Part shown: positions 42,143 to 50,265 of the stretch, piece after piece | How the letters are laid out: each line of letters begins with the position of its first letter | Numbering within the stretch: the stretch's first letter is position 1 | Assembly (NCBI RefSeq): GCF_022213955.1 | Contig: NZ_JAKNTW010000013.1 | Location: 1 to 64,000, forward strand | DNA from: Dolomitihabitans soli | Lineage (GTDB): Bacteria; Actinomycetota; Actinomycetes; Streptosporangiales; Streptosporangiaceae | Reading direction: 5' to 3' | Length of the DNA: 64,000 nt | The notes under the pieces: generated by a model | Told to the model about the DNA's origin: nothing | The model's database searches: none | The model's input: only the letters and a program-made list of their open reading frames with translations | Translations under genes and position numbers: made by a program

Positions 42143-42967
42143 TCAACGTCCGACCCGTGCCCGGTCCGCGAAGACCACCACGTTGTCCCGGTAGCTCCCG
42201 CGCCCACGGTCGAAGACGCCGCCGCAGGTGATGAGCCGGAGCTGGGCGTCCCTGGTCGCGCCGTACACGACCTTGTCGGGGATGCGGTTCTTGGGATAGC
42301 GGGCGACCCGGCGCACGGTGAAGGCCACCACACTGCCGTCGGCCCGCTCCACCCGGATCGTCGCGCCCGCCTTGACCTGGCGCAGGCGGTAGAAGACGGC
42401 CGGCCCGGTGCGCGAGTCGACATGTCCGGCGATGACCGCCGCCCCGGCCTCCCCGGGCTCCGGCCCGGCCACGTTCCATCCGACCCGGTCGAACGCCCGG
42501 GGAGCGACCAACCGCCCCGACGCGTCGAGCCGTAACCCGATCACTTTCGTGGAGACCCCGATCGAGTCCACCCGAAGCCGCACCGGGTCGGCGGCCTCCG
42601 CACCCTTCGAGGCGTCACCCGCCGCGCCTTGCACCGCGGCTCGTTGGTCCACACCTCGTTGGTCCGCACCTCGTTGGTCCGCGCCTCGTTGCGCCGCGCC
42701 GTCGTTCGGTTCCGCGCCCGGGTCTCCGTCCGTCGATCGATCGGCCCCACGAGCGGGCTCTCCTCCGGTGCCATCCATCGACCGGCCGTCAGCGCCGTCC
42801 TGGTCGGCGCCGCTCACCGATCGTGCCTCGACACCCTCCGCCAACGATCCGTCCGCGACCCCCGCCGACGCCGTGGTGCCCATCGAGCACCCTCCGGCGG
42901 CGAGGACCGCGGCGACCGCGAGGGCCAGGCCCCCACGACCGCCACCGCTCCTGACGAGCATGCCCAT
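42143..42967 (-). CDS. class F sortase, lipoprotein-like
   Basis: 274 residues. An N-terminal hydrophobic segment ends in a possible lipobox (LAAGGC, about 22-27). A long low-complexity linker with GADQR-type five-residue repeats follows. The C-terminal catalytic domain has the sortase triad: His in VIAGHVDSRTGPAVF, Cys in LITCGGVFD and Arg in SYRDNVVVFA. Class F sortases are typical of actinobacteria, with little-known substrates. It lies two bases after the stop of the repetitive surface protein gene, its probable partner. Confidence 0.9.
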   Translation of the reverse strand: MGMLVRSGGGRGGLALAVAAVLAAGGCSMGTTASAGVADGSLAEGVEARSVSGADQDGADGRSMDGTGGEPARGADRSTDGDPGAEPNDGAAQRGADQRGADQRGVDQRAAVQGAAGDASKGAEAADPVRLRVDSIGVSTKVIGLRLDASGRLVAPRAFDRVGWNVAGPEPGEAGAAVIAGHVDSRTGPAVFYRLRQVKAGATIRVERADGSVVAFTVRRVARYPKNRIPDKVVYGATRDAQLRLITCGGVFDRGRGSYRDNVVVFADRARVGR

Positions 42968-42969
42968 GA

Positions 42970-43635
42970 TCAGCTCTCCGATCCGAGCCTGCGCCGCAGC
43001 CACATGCCGCCACCGGCCAGCACCCCGATCCCGCCGAGCCCGGCCAGCCCGGCCATCACCATCCCAGCGGGCACACCCTCGTCCTCGGACCCCGCCAGCC
43101 CACCGGCCCCAGCATCGACGCCCCCTCGAGGCGCCCCACCATCGTCGTCCAGGGACACGCCGCCCTTGCCCGTGTCGACCCCACCCCGCGGAGCCCCACC
43201 GTCATCGTCATCGTCGTCATCCCGGGACACGCCGCCCTTACCCGTGTCCACCCCACCCCGCGGAGCCCCACCATCATCGTCATCGTCGTCATCCCGAGAG
43301 ACGCCGCCCTTACCCGTGTCCACCCCACCCCGCGGAGCCCCACCATCGTCGTCATCGTCGTCATCCCGGGACACGCCGCCCTTACCCGTGTCCACCCCAC
43401 CCCGCGGAGCCCCACCATCGTCGTCATCGTCGTCATCCCGGGACACGCCGCCCTTACCCGTGTCCACCCCACCCCGCGGAGCCCCACCATCATCGTCATC
43501 GTCGTCATCCACGGTGGTGACGGCCGTGAGAGGTGCGGCGGCGGCGATGCCTGGGGAGGAGAGCACGACGCCCGCCGTGCTCATGCCGAGGGTGATGGAG
43601 ATGGCGAGAAGTGCCCGCCGCATTGCCAGAGTCAT
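42970..43635 (-). CDS. secreted acidic repeat protein with C-terminal membrane anchor
   Basis: 221 residues. A Sec signal (about 1-36, MRRALLAISITLGMSTAG) is followed by five 24-residue repeats of seven Asp, then GGAPRGG and VDTGKGG, plus a partial sixth. A C-terminal hydrophobic helix (about 188-210) and a basic tail WLRRRLGSES end it. No LPxTG or LAxTG motif is visible, so sortase anchoring is not proven. Asp7 clusters suggest Ca2+ binding or charge display. ATG at 43635 has GGAGGG four bases upstream. The DNA repeat is 72 bp and nearly identical between copies, indicating recent expansion. Confidence 0.85.
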   Translation of the reverse strand: MTLAMRRALLAISITLGMSTAGVVLSSPGIAAAAPLTAVTTVDDDDDDDGGAPRGGVDTGKGGVSRDDDDDDDGGAPRGGVDTGKGGVSRDDDDDDDGGAPRGGVDTGKGGVSRDDDDDDDGGAPRGGVDTGKGGVSRDDDDDDDGGAPRGGVDTGKGGVSLDDDGGAPRGGVDAGAGGLAGSEDEGVPAGMVMAGLAGLGGIGVLAGGGMWLRRRLGSES

Positions 43636-43695
43636 GAGACCCTCCATGTCGCATTCCGCGGCCTTTCCGCGGATAACTCCAGCTTTGGACTCAGT

Positions 43696-43723
43696 CGTGA
43701 GGCATCCGTGAGCCCGACATGAG
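43696..43723. promoter_or_regulatory. three 11-bp-spaced TGAG repeats upstream of surface protein
   Basis: CGTGAG (43696), CGTGAG (43707) and CATGAG (43718) are in phase at 11-bp spacing, 60-90 bases upstream of the surface protein start. This is the usual form of an OmpR/PhoB-family response-regulator site. A similar set precedes the two-component operon at 46853-46880. A CCGCGG-N5-CCGCGG hairpin lies between this site and the gene (43657-43673). Confidence 0.55.
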
Positions 43724-43924
43724 AGCCTCTTCATCCACGTACCACCCCCGAACGCGCCAAAGTCGAACGGACTGACCACAGCACGCAAAGGGAACAGGGA
43801 AGCAGCCCGGCACGAGCAGCGAACATCGCCCGCCAAGCACCCGAAGCCCGCCTCCGAAGGGCACCCAACCTCAAGATCAGGACCACGCCCAGAACCACGG
43901 CCAAGGGCCAGGCCCCAAGGCCTA

Positions 43925-44262
43925 GGGCATGTGGTTGACGGCACCGAAACCGGGCACACCCGAGACACCCGTCCGGAGATGAGACGCGGAAGCGGTCACC
44001 GCGGAGCATGCCGACCCTGGCAGAGAGAAGAAGCGGAAGTTGTCCGGACGCGGGTCGCCGCGGAGCATGCCGACCCTGACAGGGAAAGAGAAGCCAGCCC
44101 TGGCCTTGGGGAGGAGACCCGACTTCAGCGCGCCCACGGCATCGGGGCGGTATCCCCGCTCGCTGGCCGCGCGGTGCCCGCGATCGGGCCGGGCAGGGGG
44201 AGGAGAACAAGAAGCGCACCAGCAGCCCTACCCGGTCGGGCTGCTCGGGCTGCTCGTCGGTC
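43925..44262 (-). pseudogene. decayed fragment of the AarF-like kinase gene
   Basis: Blocks on the minus strand match the kinase gene at 33460-34788: [11 protein letters not shown] near 44190-44235, RVGMLRGDPRPDNFR near 44040-44085 (40 of 44 bases identical to the intact gene there) and FGAVNHMP at 43925-43949. Between them are frame changes, unrelated sequence and an internal repeat of the GCATGCTCCGCGG block. Everything before and after this central part of the kinase is absent. No functional product is expected. From 43736 to 43924 I see no gene. Confidence 0.8.
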
Positions 44263-44279
44263 CCGTCGGGGAGGCCCGC

Positions 44280-44939
44280 TCAGGGGCGCAGACGGTACCC
44301 CGTGCCGCGGATGGTCTGGATCCGATCGGGACCGATCTTCCGGCGTAGATACCGGACATAGACGTCAACCACATTGGAGCCGGGGTCGAAGTCGAACCCC
44401 CACACGTGGCTGAGCAGTTGCTCGCGGGTGAGGACCTGGTCGGGATGGCGGCAGAAGACCTCCGCCAGCGCGAACTCCCTCGTGGACAGGTCGACTGCCT
44501 GCCCGCCCACGTTGACCCGCCGGGCCCGGAGGTCGAGGGAGAGGTCCCCGACCCGCAGCACGGTCACCTCGGGAACCCGGTCCGCCCGGAGCCGGAGCCG
44601 GACTCGGGCCAGCAGCTCCTCGAAGGCGAACGGCTTGGCGATGTAGTCGTCGGCCCCGCCCTCCAGACCGGCGACCGTGTCGGCGACGCTGTCGCGGGCG
44701 GTCAGGATGATGACCGGGATGGCGATCCTCGCGTCCCTGAGCCGGCGCAGCACGCTGAACCCGTCGCGCAACGGCAGGCCGATGTCCAGGATCAGCAGGT
44801 CGAAGTCGCCACCGGCGGCGTAGTCGTAGGCGCGCACGCCGTCTTCCACGACGGTGGTCGCGAAGCCGTTCCCGCGCAGCCCCTTCTCCAGGAAGGACGC
44901 GATCCGGTGCTCGTCCTCGGCGATCAGAATCCGGTTCAT
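44280..44939 (-). CDS. OmpR/PhoB-family response regulator
   Basis: 219 residues. Receiver domain with acidic EDE at 8-10, phosphorylation site Asp52 (LILDIGLPLRDG), Thr in ILTARDS and Lys in IAKPF. The C-terminal winged helix includes LTREQLLSHVWGFDFDPGSNVVDVYVRYLRRKIG and ends TIRGTGYRLRP. It is cotranscribed with the histidine kinase upstream. The 11-bp TGAG repeats before its own operon and the surface-protein operon are its likely sites. Confidence 0.93.
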   Translation of the reverse strand: MNRILIAEDEHRIASFLEKGLRGNGFATTVVEDGVRAYDYAAGGDFDLLILDIGLPLRDGFSVLRRLRDARIAIPVIILTARDSVADTVAGLEGGADDYIAKPFAFEELLARVRLRLRADRVPEVTVLRVGDLSLDLRARRVNVGGQAVDLSTREFALAEVFCRHPDQVLTREQLLSHVWGFDFDPGSNVVDVYVRYLRRKIGPDRIQTIRGTGYRLRP

Positions 44940-45060
44940 CGGGAACTCCTTCGCTGGAGACCCCGGGCCTGAGCCCTGGGGAGGAAAGCGAACGTGCCGC
45001 GTAGCGGCGCAACGGGCGTCAGCCCTCGTGGACAGGGCCGGGCACGGCCGTGGTGGGAAG

Positions 45061-46461
45061 TCACGCGATCGGGGTCAGCACCGCGGTGTCGAAGCCGAGC
45101 GCGGCGGATCGCAGGGGAATGGTGATGGTGAACAGCGCGCCTCCGCCCTCGGCATCGCCGACGGAAACGTCGCCCCCATGGGCCTCGGCGATGGACCGCA
45201 CGATGGCCAGCCCGAGCCCGGCCCCCTCGTGCGTACGGCTGCCGCCCCGGACGAAACGGGCGAAGATCCGCTCCCGATCCTGAACACGCACGCCCGGCCC
45301 GACGTCCCGGACCCACAGGACCACGTCGGGACCTCGTACGGCGGAGCCGACCGCGACCAGGTCGCCCGATGCGGTGTGGCGGACGGCGTTGGCCAGCAGT
45401 TGCATGAGGGCCTGGGTCAGGCGCTGGCGGTCGGCGCTGATGGTGGCGTCGGCCACCTCCTCGATCCGCCAGTTGCGGTCGCCGAGGCCGCGCGCCTTGG
45501 CGAGGACGCTCACCGTGAGGTCGGCGAGTTCGACGTCGTCGAGAGCGAGGAAGCCGGGCTGCTCGGACTTGGCGAGGGTGAGGAGGTCGTCGACGATCCG
45601 GTTCATCCGGATCAGCTCGTCGGTGACCAGGGCGATGGTCTCGGCGCGTTCGCCGGGGTCGTCGCCCATGAGTTCGAGGTGGCCGCGGATGACGGTGATG
45701 GGGGTGCGGAGTTCGTGGCCGGCGTCGTCGACGAACTCGCGCTGGACCGCGAAGGCACGTTCCAAACGGTCGAGCATGTGGTTGAAGGTGCCGGCCAGGG
45801 CGGCCACGTCGTCGTTGCCGGGCACGATGAGGCGGCGGGTCAGGTCGGAGGAGTCGCTGATCCGTTCGGCCGTCTGGCGGACCAGCCGTACCGGGGCGAG
45901 GACGCGGCCCGCCACAAACCACCCGGCGGTGCCCGCGAGGCCGAGGGCCAGCAGGGCGGTCAGGCTGAGTGCCCTGATCGCGTCGTCGACCTCCTCCCGG
46001 TGCTTGTCGTAGAAGACCGCGATCACGAAGGCGCCCGTATGGCCGCCTCCCTTGATCGGTTTGACCGCGTAGCGGACCTCTCCGGCGGCGCTCTCGGTCC
46101 GGTCGTGCGTGGGCGTGGTGGCGGCCACCAGTTTGGCGACCAGGGCGCGGTCGGTGTGCAGCGCGGTGGGCGGTTTGACGAACGTCAGGCTGTCCACCTC
46201 GCCGTCGAGGATGGTGAAGAAGGTCTCGTGCCGGTCCGGGGCGTTCACGGTCAGGTGGCCTTCGAGCAGGGCGGCGACGTCGCGGCCGGGCGGTGCCTGC
46301 TCGACGTACCAGTCGAACTTGCGCGCCTCGTTGCTGAGTTCGGCGTTCACCCGGTCGTCGAGCTTGGCCAGCATGTAGGACCAGGTCGCGAAGATCGACA
46401 CCACCAGGGCGAGCATGACGACGAGCAACATCCAGCCCACGATCCGGGCTCTCGCACTCAC
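45061..46461 (-). CDS. membrane sensor histidine kinase
   Basis: 466 residues. TM1 (about 9-30), an extracytoplasmic sensor (about 31-165) and TM2 (about 166-188), then HAMP, HisKA with phospho-acceptor His in DDAGHELRTPITVI, and HATPase boxes LLANAVRHTASG, VRDVGPGVR and GAGLGLAIVRSIAEAHGG. The GTG at 46461 lies three bases after the stop of the small secreted-protein gene. The response regulator follows at 44939 after a 120-base gap. The ligand is unknown. Confidence 0.93.
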   Translation of the reverse strand: MSARARIVGWMLLVVMLALVVSIFATWSYMLAKLDDRVNAELSNEARKFDWYVEQAPPGRDVAALLEGHLTVNAPDRHETFFTILDGEVDSLTFVKPPTALHTDRALVAKLVAATTPTHDRTESAAGEVRYAVKPIKGGGHTGAFVIAVFYDKHREEVDDAIRALSLTALLALGLAGTAGWFVAGRVLAPVRLVRQTAERISDSSDLTRRLIVPGNDDVAALAGTFNHMLDRLERAFAVQREFVDDAGHELRTPITVIRGHLELMGDDPGERAETIALVTDELIRMNRIVDDLLTLAKSEQPGFLALDDVELADLTVSVLAKARGLGDRNWRIEEVADATISADRQRLTQALMQLLANAVRHTASGDLVAVGSAVRGPDVVLWVRDVGPGVRVQDRERIFARFVRGGSRTHEGAGLGLAIVRSIAEAHGGDVSVGDAEGGGALFTITIPLRSAALGFDTAVLTPIA

Positions 46462-46464
46462 CGC

Positions 46465-46830
46465 TCAGTCATCTCCGCCGTCGTCGTCATCACCGTCATC
46501 GCCATCATCATCGCCGTCGCCTCTCGGCGGTGGCGGCGGGTTCACCGGCTTCGCCGGCCGCTTCTCGTCCTCCGAGGACCTCGACGACGACTCAGACGAT
46601 GGTTTGGGCGACGGCTTGGGCGATGGCTCGGGCGATTTGGATGGTTTGGGGGACGGGCCGGAGGTGGCTGTCGCGTCGGGAGCCGTCGGCTTCGGCGGCG
46701 CGTCGGACACGACCACGGTCTTTCCCAGGTTAGGCGGGTCGCTGGTGAACGCCTGCACCATCCCCACCATGGCGAGCACCGCGACGATCGTCCCGACGAG
46801 GACGGCAATGATGGAAGTACGGCGGCTCAT
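46465..46830 (-). CDS. small anchored protein with Ser/Pro/Lys and Asp-rich tail
   Basis: 121 residues: a short cytoplasmic MSRR, one N-terminal helix (about 7-27), then a disordered Pro/Ser/Lys-rich region (SPKPSKSPEPSPKPSPKPSS) and a terminal Asp/Gly run (DGDDDGDD). It is probably an outward-facing anchored polyelectrolyte. It is the first gene of the kinase/regulator operon and shares the poly-Asp theme with the surface protein at 42970-43635, so it may be part of the same cell-surface sensing system. No family recognised. Confidence 0.7.
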   Translation of the reverse strand: MSRRTSIIAVLVGTIVAVLAMVGMVQAFTSDPPNLGKTVVVSDAPPKPTAPDATATSGPSPKPSKSPEPSPKPSPKPSSESSSRSSEDEKRPAKPVNPPPPPRGDGDDDGDDGDDDDGGDD

Positions 46831-46852
46831 GCTCCAACGGTAGGTGCCGTGC

Positions 46853-46880
46853 AGGAAGACAACGGTGAGACGAAGATGAG
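46853..46880. promoter_or_regulatory. 11-bp-spaced TGAG repeats upstream of the two-component operon
   Basis: GGTGAG (46864) and GATGAG (46875) are 11 bases apart, with a weaker AGGAAG one step further (46853), 23-50 bases upstream of the first gene. The pattern and spacing match the repeats at 43696-43723, suggesting autoregulation by the response regulator. Confidence 0.5.
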
Positions 46881-46949
46881 AACCCTCTCATACAGCGACA
46901 TTCTTCACTCGGTACACGACATGATCCCCGCCCGGCTAGGATGCATTAG

Positions 46950-46968
46950 TTAGGTTAGCCTTACCTGA
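46950..46968. promoter_or_regulatory. iron box (IdeR/DmdR-type operator)
   Basis: TTAGGTTAGCCTTACCTGA matches the 19-bp consensus of actinobacterial IdeR/DmdR1 boxes (TTAGGTTAGGCTAACCTAA) at 16 of 19 positions. It lies 15 bases before the first codon of the ATP-grasp gene, with CGGAGG between. Repression in iron-replete cells is expected. Confidence 0.88.
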
Positions 46969-46982
46969 TCCGGAGGCACTGC

Positions 46983-48188
46983 GTGCGGCTGTATGTCACC
47001 GCGCTCAAACCGACCGACTCGGTCACCCACGGTTTCCTGCCTGCCGCCCGCGCACTGGGCTGCGAGGTGACCATTCTCACCGACCGGCCGGATCGGCACG
47101 CCGAGGTCCTCGATGGGGCCCACAACAGGACCCACGACGGGGCGCTCGATGGGACCGAGATCGTCCCCTGCGACGTGCGCGACCCGCGAGCCGTGATCGA
47201 CACGATCGCCCACCATCACCCGCCCGGCGCGATCTTCTCCAACTCCGACCACCTCCAGGCCGAGACCGCGTTGGCCGCCGCCTACTTCGGCCTGCCGGGC
47301 AAGGACTGGCGGGCCTGCGTGTCCACCAAGAACAAGGCGCTCACCAGGCGCCGGCTGGCCGAGGCCGGCGTGGAGCGGGTTACCTCGGCACGGCTGGCGC
47401 CGGGCGACCCCGTGCCCGCCGTACCGTTGCCCGCCGTGGTCAAGCCGCGCGAAGGGGTGGCTAGCGAGGACGTGGTGCTGGTGCGGACGGCGGACGAGCT
47501 GACCAGGGCCGTCGCGGACATCCGGGCCAGGCGTCCGGGCGAGGCCCTGGTCGTCGAGGAGTACCTCCAGGGCCCGCTGCACACGCTGGAGACGCTCGGC
47601 GACGGCCGTACGACCCGGGTTCTCGGCGGGTTCGCCACCACCCTCGGCCCGCTGCCCCACTTCGTGGAGGAACGGCTCGACTGGGCGCCGGAGAACGCGG
47701 CGCACCGGCACGTGCTGAAGGCCCTGGCCGCGCTGGGGGCGGGGTTCGGGGCCTGCCACACCGAGTACGCGATCACCGAGCGCGGGCCGCGGATCATCGA
47801 GGTCAACTACCGGGTGATCGGCGACCACTGCGACTTCCTGCTGGCGGATCTGCTGGGCGTGCCGCTCTTCGAATGGATTCTCGCGGTCCACCTCGGCGAG
47901 CCCCTCCCCGGCCCACCGGCGGCCTTCGCCGGACACGGGACCGCGGTCAGCCTCGTCGCCCAGACCTCGGGCACGATCAGCTCGGCCCCGCCCGCCATCA
48001 CCCCGCGCGACAGCGACGCGGTACGGCTGTGGCACCGCCCGCTCCGCGCCGTCGGCGACCGGGTGGACGTCGGCAACACCAACCGCGACTACCTGGGCCT
48101 CGTCCGCGCGATCGGACACGACAGGGAGAGCGTGGACACCGCCATCGCCGCCTTCGCCGCCGCCCACCCCTGGACGGTGACCCCATGA
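46983..48188 (+). CDS. ATP-grasp ligase of siderophore operon (PvsA-like)
   Basis: 401 residues with the ATP-grasp fold: AVVKPREGVASEDVVLVRT and ALVVEEYLQGPLHTLETL for nucleotide binding, and the metal-binding end RIIEVNYRVIGDHCDFLLADLLGV. The GTG at 46983 follows a GGAGG ribosome site and an iron box. In vibrioferrin synthesis PvsA is the ATP-grasp enzyme that makes an alanine-2-oxoglutarate unit; this gene has the same position before two IucA/IucC genes and a PLP decarboxylase. The stop overlaps the start of a 73-codon repeat ORF (ATGA). Confidence 0.8.
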   Translation: MRLYVTALKPTDSVTHGFLPAARALGCEVTILTDRPDRHAEVLDGAHNRTHDGALDGTEIVPCDVRDPRAVIDTIAHHHPPGAIFSNSDHLQAETALAAAYFGLPGKDWRACVSTKNKALTRRRLAEAGVERVTSARLAPGDPVPAVPLPAVVKPREGVASEDVVLVRTADELTRAVADIRARRPGEALVVEEYLQGPLHTLETLGDGRTTRVLGGFATTLGPLPHFVEERLDWAPENAAHRHVLKALAALGAGFGACHTEYAITERGPRIIEVNYRVIGDHCDFLLADLLGVPLFEWILAVHLGEPLPGPPAAFAGHGTAVSLVAQTSGTISSAPPAITPRDSDAVRLWHRPLRAVGDRVDVGNTNRDYLGLVRAIGHDRESVDTAIAAFAAAHPWTVTP

Positions 48189-48406
48189 CCGGCCAGCACC
48201 GCCATCGCCGCCGCTCACCCCTGGATGGTGAGCCCGTGACCGGCCAGCACCCGCCCATCGCCGGACCACGTCCCCGCGACCGGCCACCACAGGGACACCA
48301 TCGCCCATCCCTGGACGGTGACCTCACGACCCGACACCACCGCCCATCCATGGACAGCGCCCCCATGACCGCCACCACCGCCCACCCCTGGACGGTGACC
48401 CCGTGA
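48185..48406 (+). repeat. repeat-derived 73-codon ORF bridging two siderophore genes
   Basis: The ATP-grasp gene ends in codons for AHPWTVTP then TGA. That junction, roughly CACCCCTGGACGGTGACC, recurs in degenerate form near 48217, 48308, 48345 and 48383, filling the 214 bases before the first IucA/IucC gene. A continuous frame from the ATG at 48185 runs through the repeats, ends with the same eight residues AHPWTVTP, and its stop overlaps the next start (GTGA). So the array is open and linked by stop-start overlaps at both ends. Whether the Pro/Arg/His-rich peptide has any function is unknown. Confidence 0.75.
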
Positions 48407-49956
48407 TCCCCGATACGCGTGAGACCGAGCGTTACCTCGCGGCGAGGGTCCTGAACGCGTTGCTGCGCGAGGACTTCGGCGGGCTCGCCTCGCGGGTGAC
48501 CCGGACGCCCAGGGGCGGGGTCGCGATCGAGCTCGCGGGCGGTCACGCCGTACGGCTGGCGCCCGGTTCGCTGTTCCAGGATTTCGTGGTGGCCGCCGGG
48601 GAGGCGATCGGCCTGGACGATGTGCTCGCCACGGCGCGGGAGGTGGCCGATCCGGCGGACGCGGCCGGGGTCGAGGCGTTCGCGGTGGAGTGCGGGGAGG
48701 CGTTGCGCGCGCTGGAGTTGCACGACGCGCACCGGGCGGAGGTGCTGGCCAGGATCGAGCCCGGCGACCACGAGACCCTCGCCGCGTTCGTCGATCATCC
48801 GGTCTACCCGACGGCGCGGGCGCGGCACGGGCTGCCCGCGGAGGCGCTGCTCGCCTACGCTCCGGAGTTCGCGCCGTCGTTCGAGCTGCGCTGGGCGGCG
48901 GTCCCCCGGGAGCGGGCGCGGGGCGGGGAGGTGCCGTGGCGGCCGGAGTTCGCGTCGGTGGGGCTGCCCGACCTCGGGGAGACGCACGTGCTGTTCCCGG
49001 TGCATCCGCTGACCGTGGCGACGGTCGGGGACCTGCCCGGAGTGATCGTCGCGAGCCGGCCGTACCTCCGGGTCAGGCCGACCCTGTCCATGCGCACGGT
49101 GATGGTGGGCCCGCGAACCCACCTCAAGCTGCCCCTCCCCACCAGCACCCTCGGCCTGCGCAACCGCCGCTCGATCAAACCGGGGGTGCTGGCCGACGGC
49201 GCGCGGGCCGAACTGCTGCTCAGGGAGGTGCTCGCCCGCGAGCCCGACCTCGGGAACGTGCAGATCGCCGACGAGCAGACGTACGGGCATGCCGGGCACG
49301 AGTACCTCGGATGGATGATTCGGGAGTATCCGGAAGGCGACCTCGTCCCGGTGGCCGCCCTGGCCGCGCCGGCCCTCCGGGGCGGCGCCGTGATCGAGGA
49401 GGTCTCCGGCGGTGACGTGGCCGGGCTCCTGCACGACTACCTGACGGTGCTGCTGCGCTGGAACGTGTGCCTGTTCGTGAAGTACGGCATAGCGGTCGAA
49501 TCCCATCAGCAGAACCTCTCCCTGGTCCTCGGCGACTCCCCCGGCCTGCTGCTCAAGGACAACGACGGGCTGCTCGTCTCGCCCGGTCCACTGGCCGCCG
49601 CCGGGCTCGCCGTACCCGCCTTCGAGGACGGTCGGATGCTCACCCACGACCCGCACGCCCTCGCCGACGTGTTCGTCACGATCACCCTGCACCTCGCCGC
49701 GGCGGCCGTGGCCTTCCACACGCTGCCCGCCGAACAGGCCCGCAGGCTGGTCAGGGACGCACTCGGCGCGGCCATCGGGGAGTACGGCGAGCACCCGATG
49801 GCCCGCCTGCTCCGCGCCCGGACCCTGGACGCCGACCGCCTGGTCGGCAAATCGATGATCACCGCCGGCACCCTGGTGGACAAATCGCGCACCGGGGCGC
49901 TGGATGTGAACAAGTTCTACGGCACCAGCGGACCCAACTACCTGCGACGCCCCTGA
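48403..49956 (+). CDS. IucA/IucC NIS siderophore synthetase 1 (PvsB-like position)
   Basis: 517 residues. NIS-synthetase motifs are DHPVYPTARARHG (substrate/ATP loop), FPVHPLTVATV, RPTLSMRTVMV, HLKLPLPTSTLGLRNRRS and the signature GIAVESHQQNLSLVL. C-terminal FerR-like residues include KSMITAGTLVDKSR. It couples a carboxylate (citrate or 2-oxoglutarate type) to an amine or alcohol using ATP. The GTG at 48403 overlaps the stop of the repeat ORF. By gene order it corresponds to PvsB, but order alone does not fix the subtype. Confidence 0.9.
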   Translation: MIPDTRETERYLAARVLNALLREDFGGLASRVTRTPRGGVAIELAGGHAVRLAPGSLFQDFVVAAGEAIGLDDVLATAREVADPADAAGVEAFAVECGEALRALELHDAHRAEVLARIEPGDHETLAAFVDHPVYPTARARHGLPAEALLAYAPEFAPSFELRWAAVPRERARGGEVPWRPEFASVGLPDLGETHVLFPVHPLTVATVGDLPGVIVASRPYLRVRPTLSMRTVMVGPRTHLKLPLPTSTLGLRNRRSIKPGVLADGARAELLLREVLAREPDLGNVQIADEQTYGHAGHEYLGWMIREYPEGDLVPVAALAAPALRGGAVIEEVSGGDVAGLLHDYLTVLLRWNVCLFVKYGIAVESHQQNLSLVLGDSPGLLLKDNDGLLVSPGPLAAAGLAVPAFEDGRMLTHDPHALADVFVTITLHLAAAAVAFHTLPAEQARRLVRDALGAAIGEYGEHPMARLLRARTLDADRLVGKSMITAGTLVDKSRTGALDVNKFYGTSGPNYLRRP

Positions 49957-50118
49957 CCCGCACCCCCACGAACCGCCACACCACGGACCCGCACCCACGA
50001 ACCCGCCGCGTCATCGCAGCACACCCCAGCACGGTTCACACCATCGAAACCGCCCCACCGCACACCATCCGGCTCAGAGCCTCCCGGACGCACCACCGCA
50101 ACGCCACACCACCGCATC

Positions 50119-50220
50119 GCCGCACCACACGCACTGCCGCACCACCGCACCGCCGCACCACCGCTCCGCCGCACCACCGCTCTGCCGCACCACACGCACT
50201 GCCGCACCACACGCACTGCC
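50119..50220. repeat. 16/17-bp minisatellite between the two NIS synthetase genes
   Basis: About six copies of GCCGCACCACCGCACC (16 bp) or GCCGCACCACACGCACT (17 bp) in tandem fill part of the 309-base space between the synthetase genes. The sequence before it (49957-50118) is also low-complexity and holds no gene. There is no iron box or obvious promoter, so the second synthetase is probably transcribed through it. Confidence 0.8.
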
Positions 50221-50265
50221 GACCCGCCGCACGACAAGATCGACTCGTAAGGGGTATCTCCGCCT

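Noticed and set aside
43056-43508. Alternative frame of the surface-protein repeats (Met/Thr-rich)
   Set aside because: It is an out-of-frame reading of the 72-bp repeats. The Asp-rich frame has the signal peptide, ribosome site and membrane helix.
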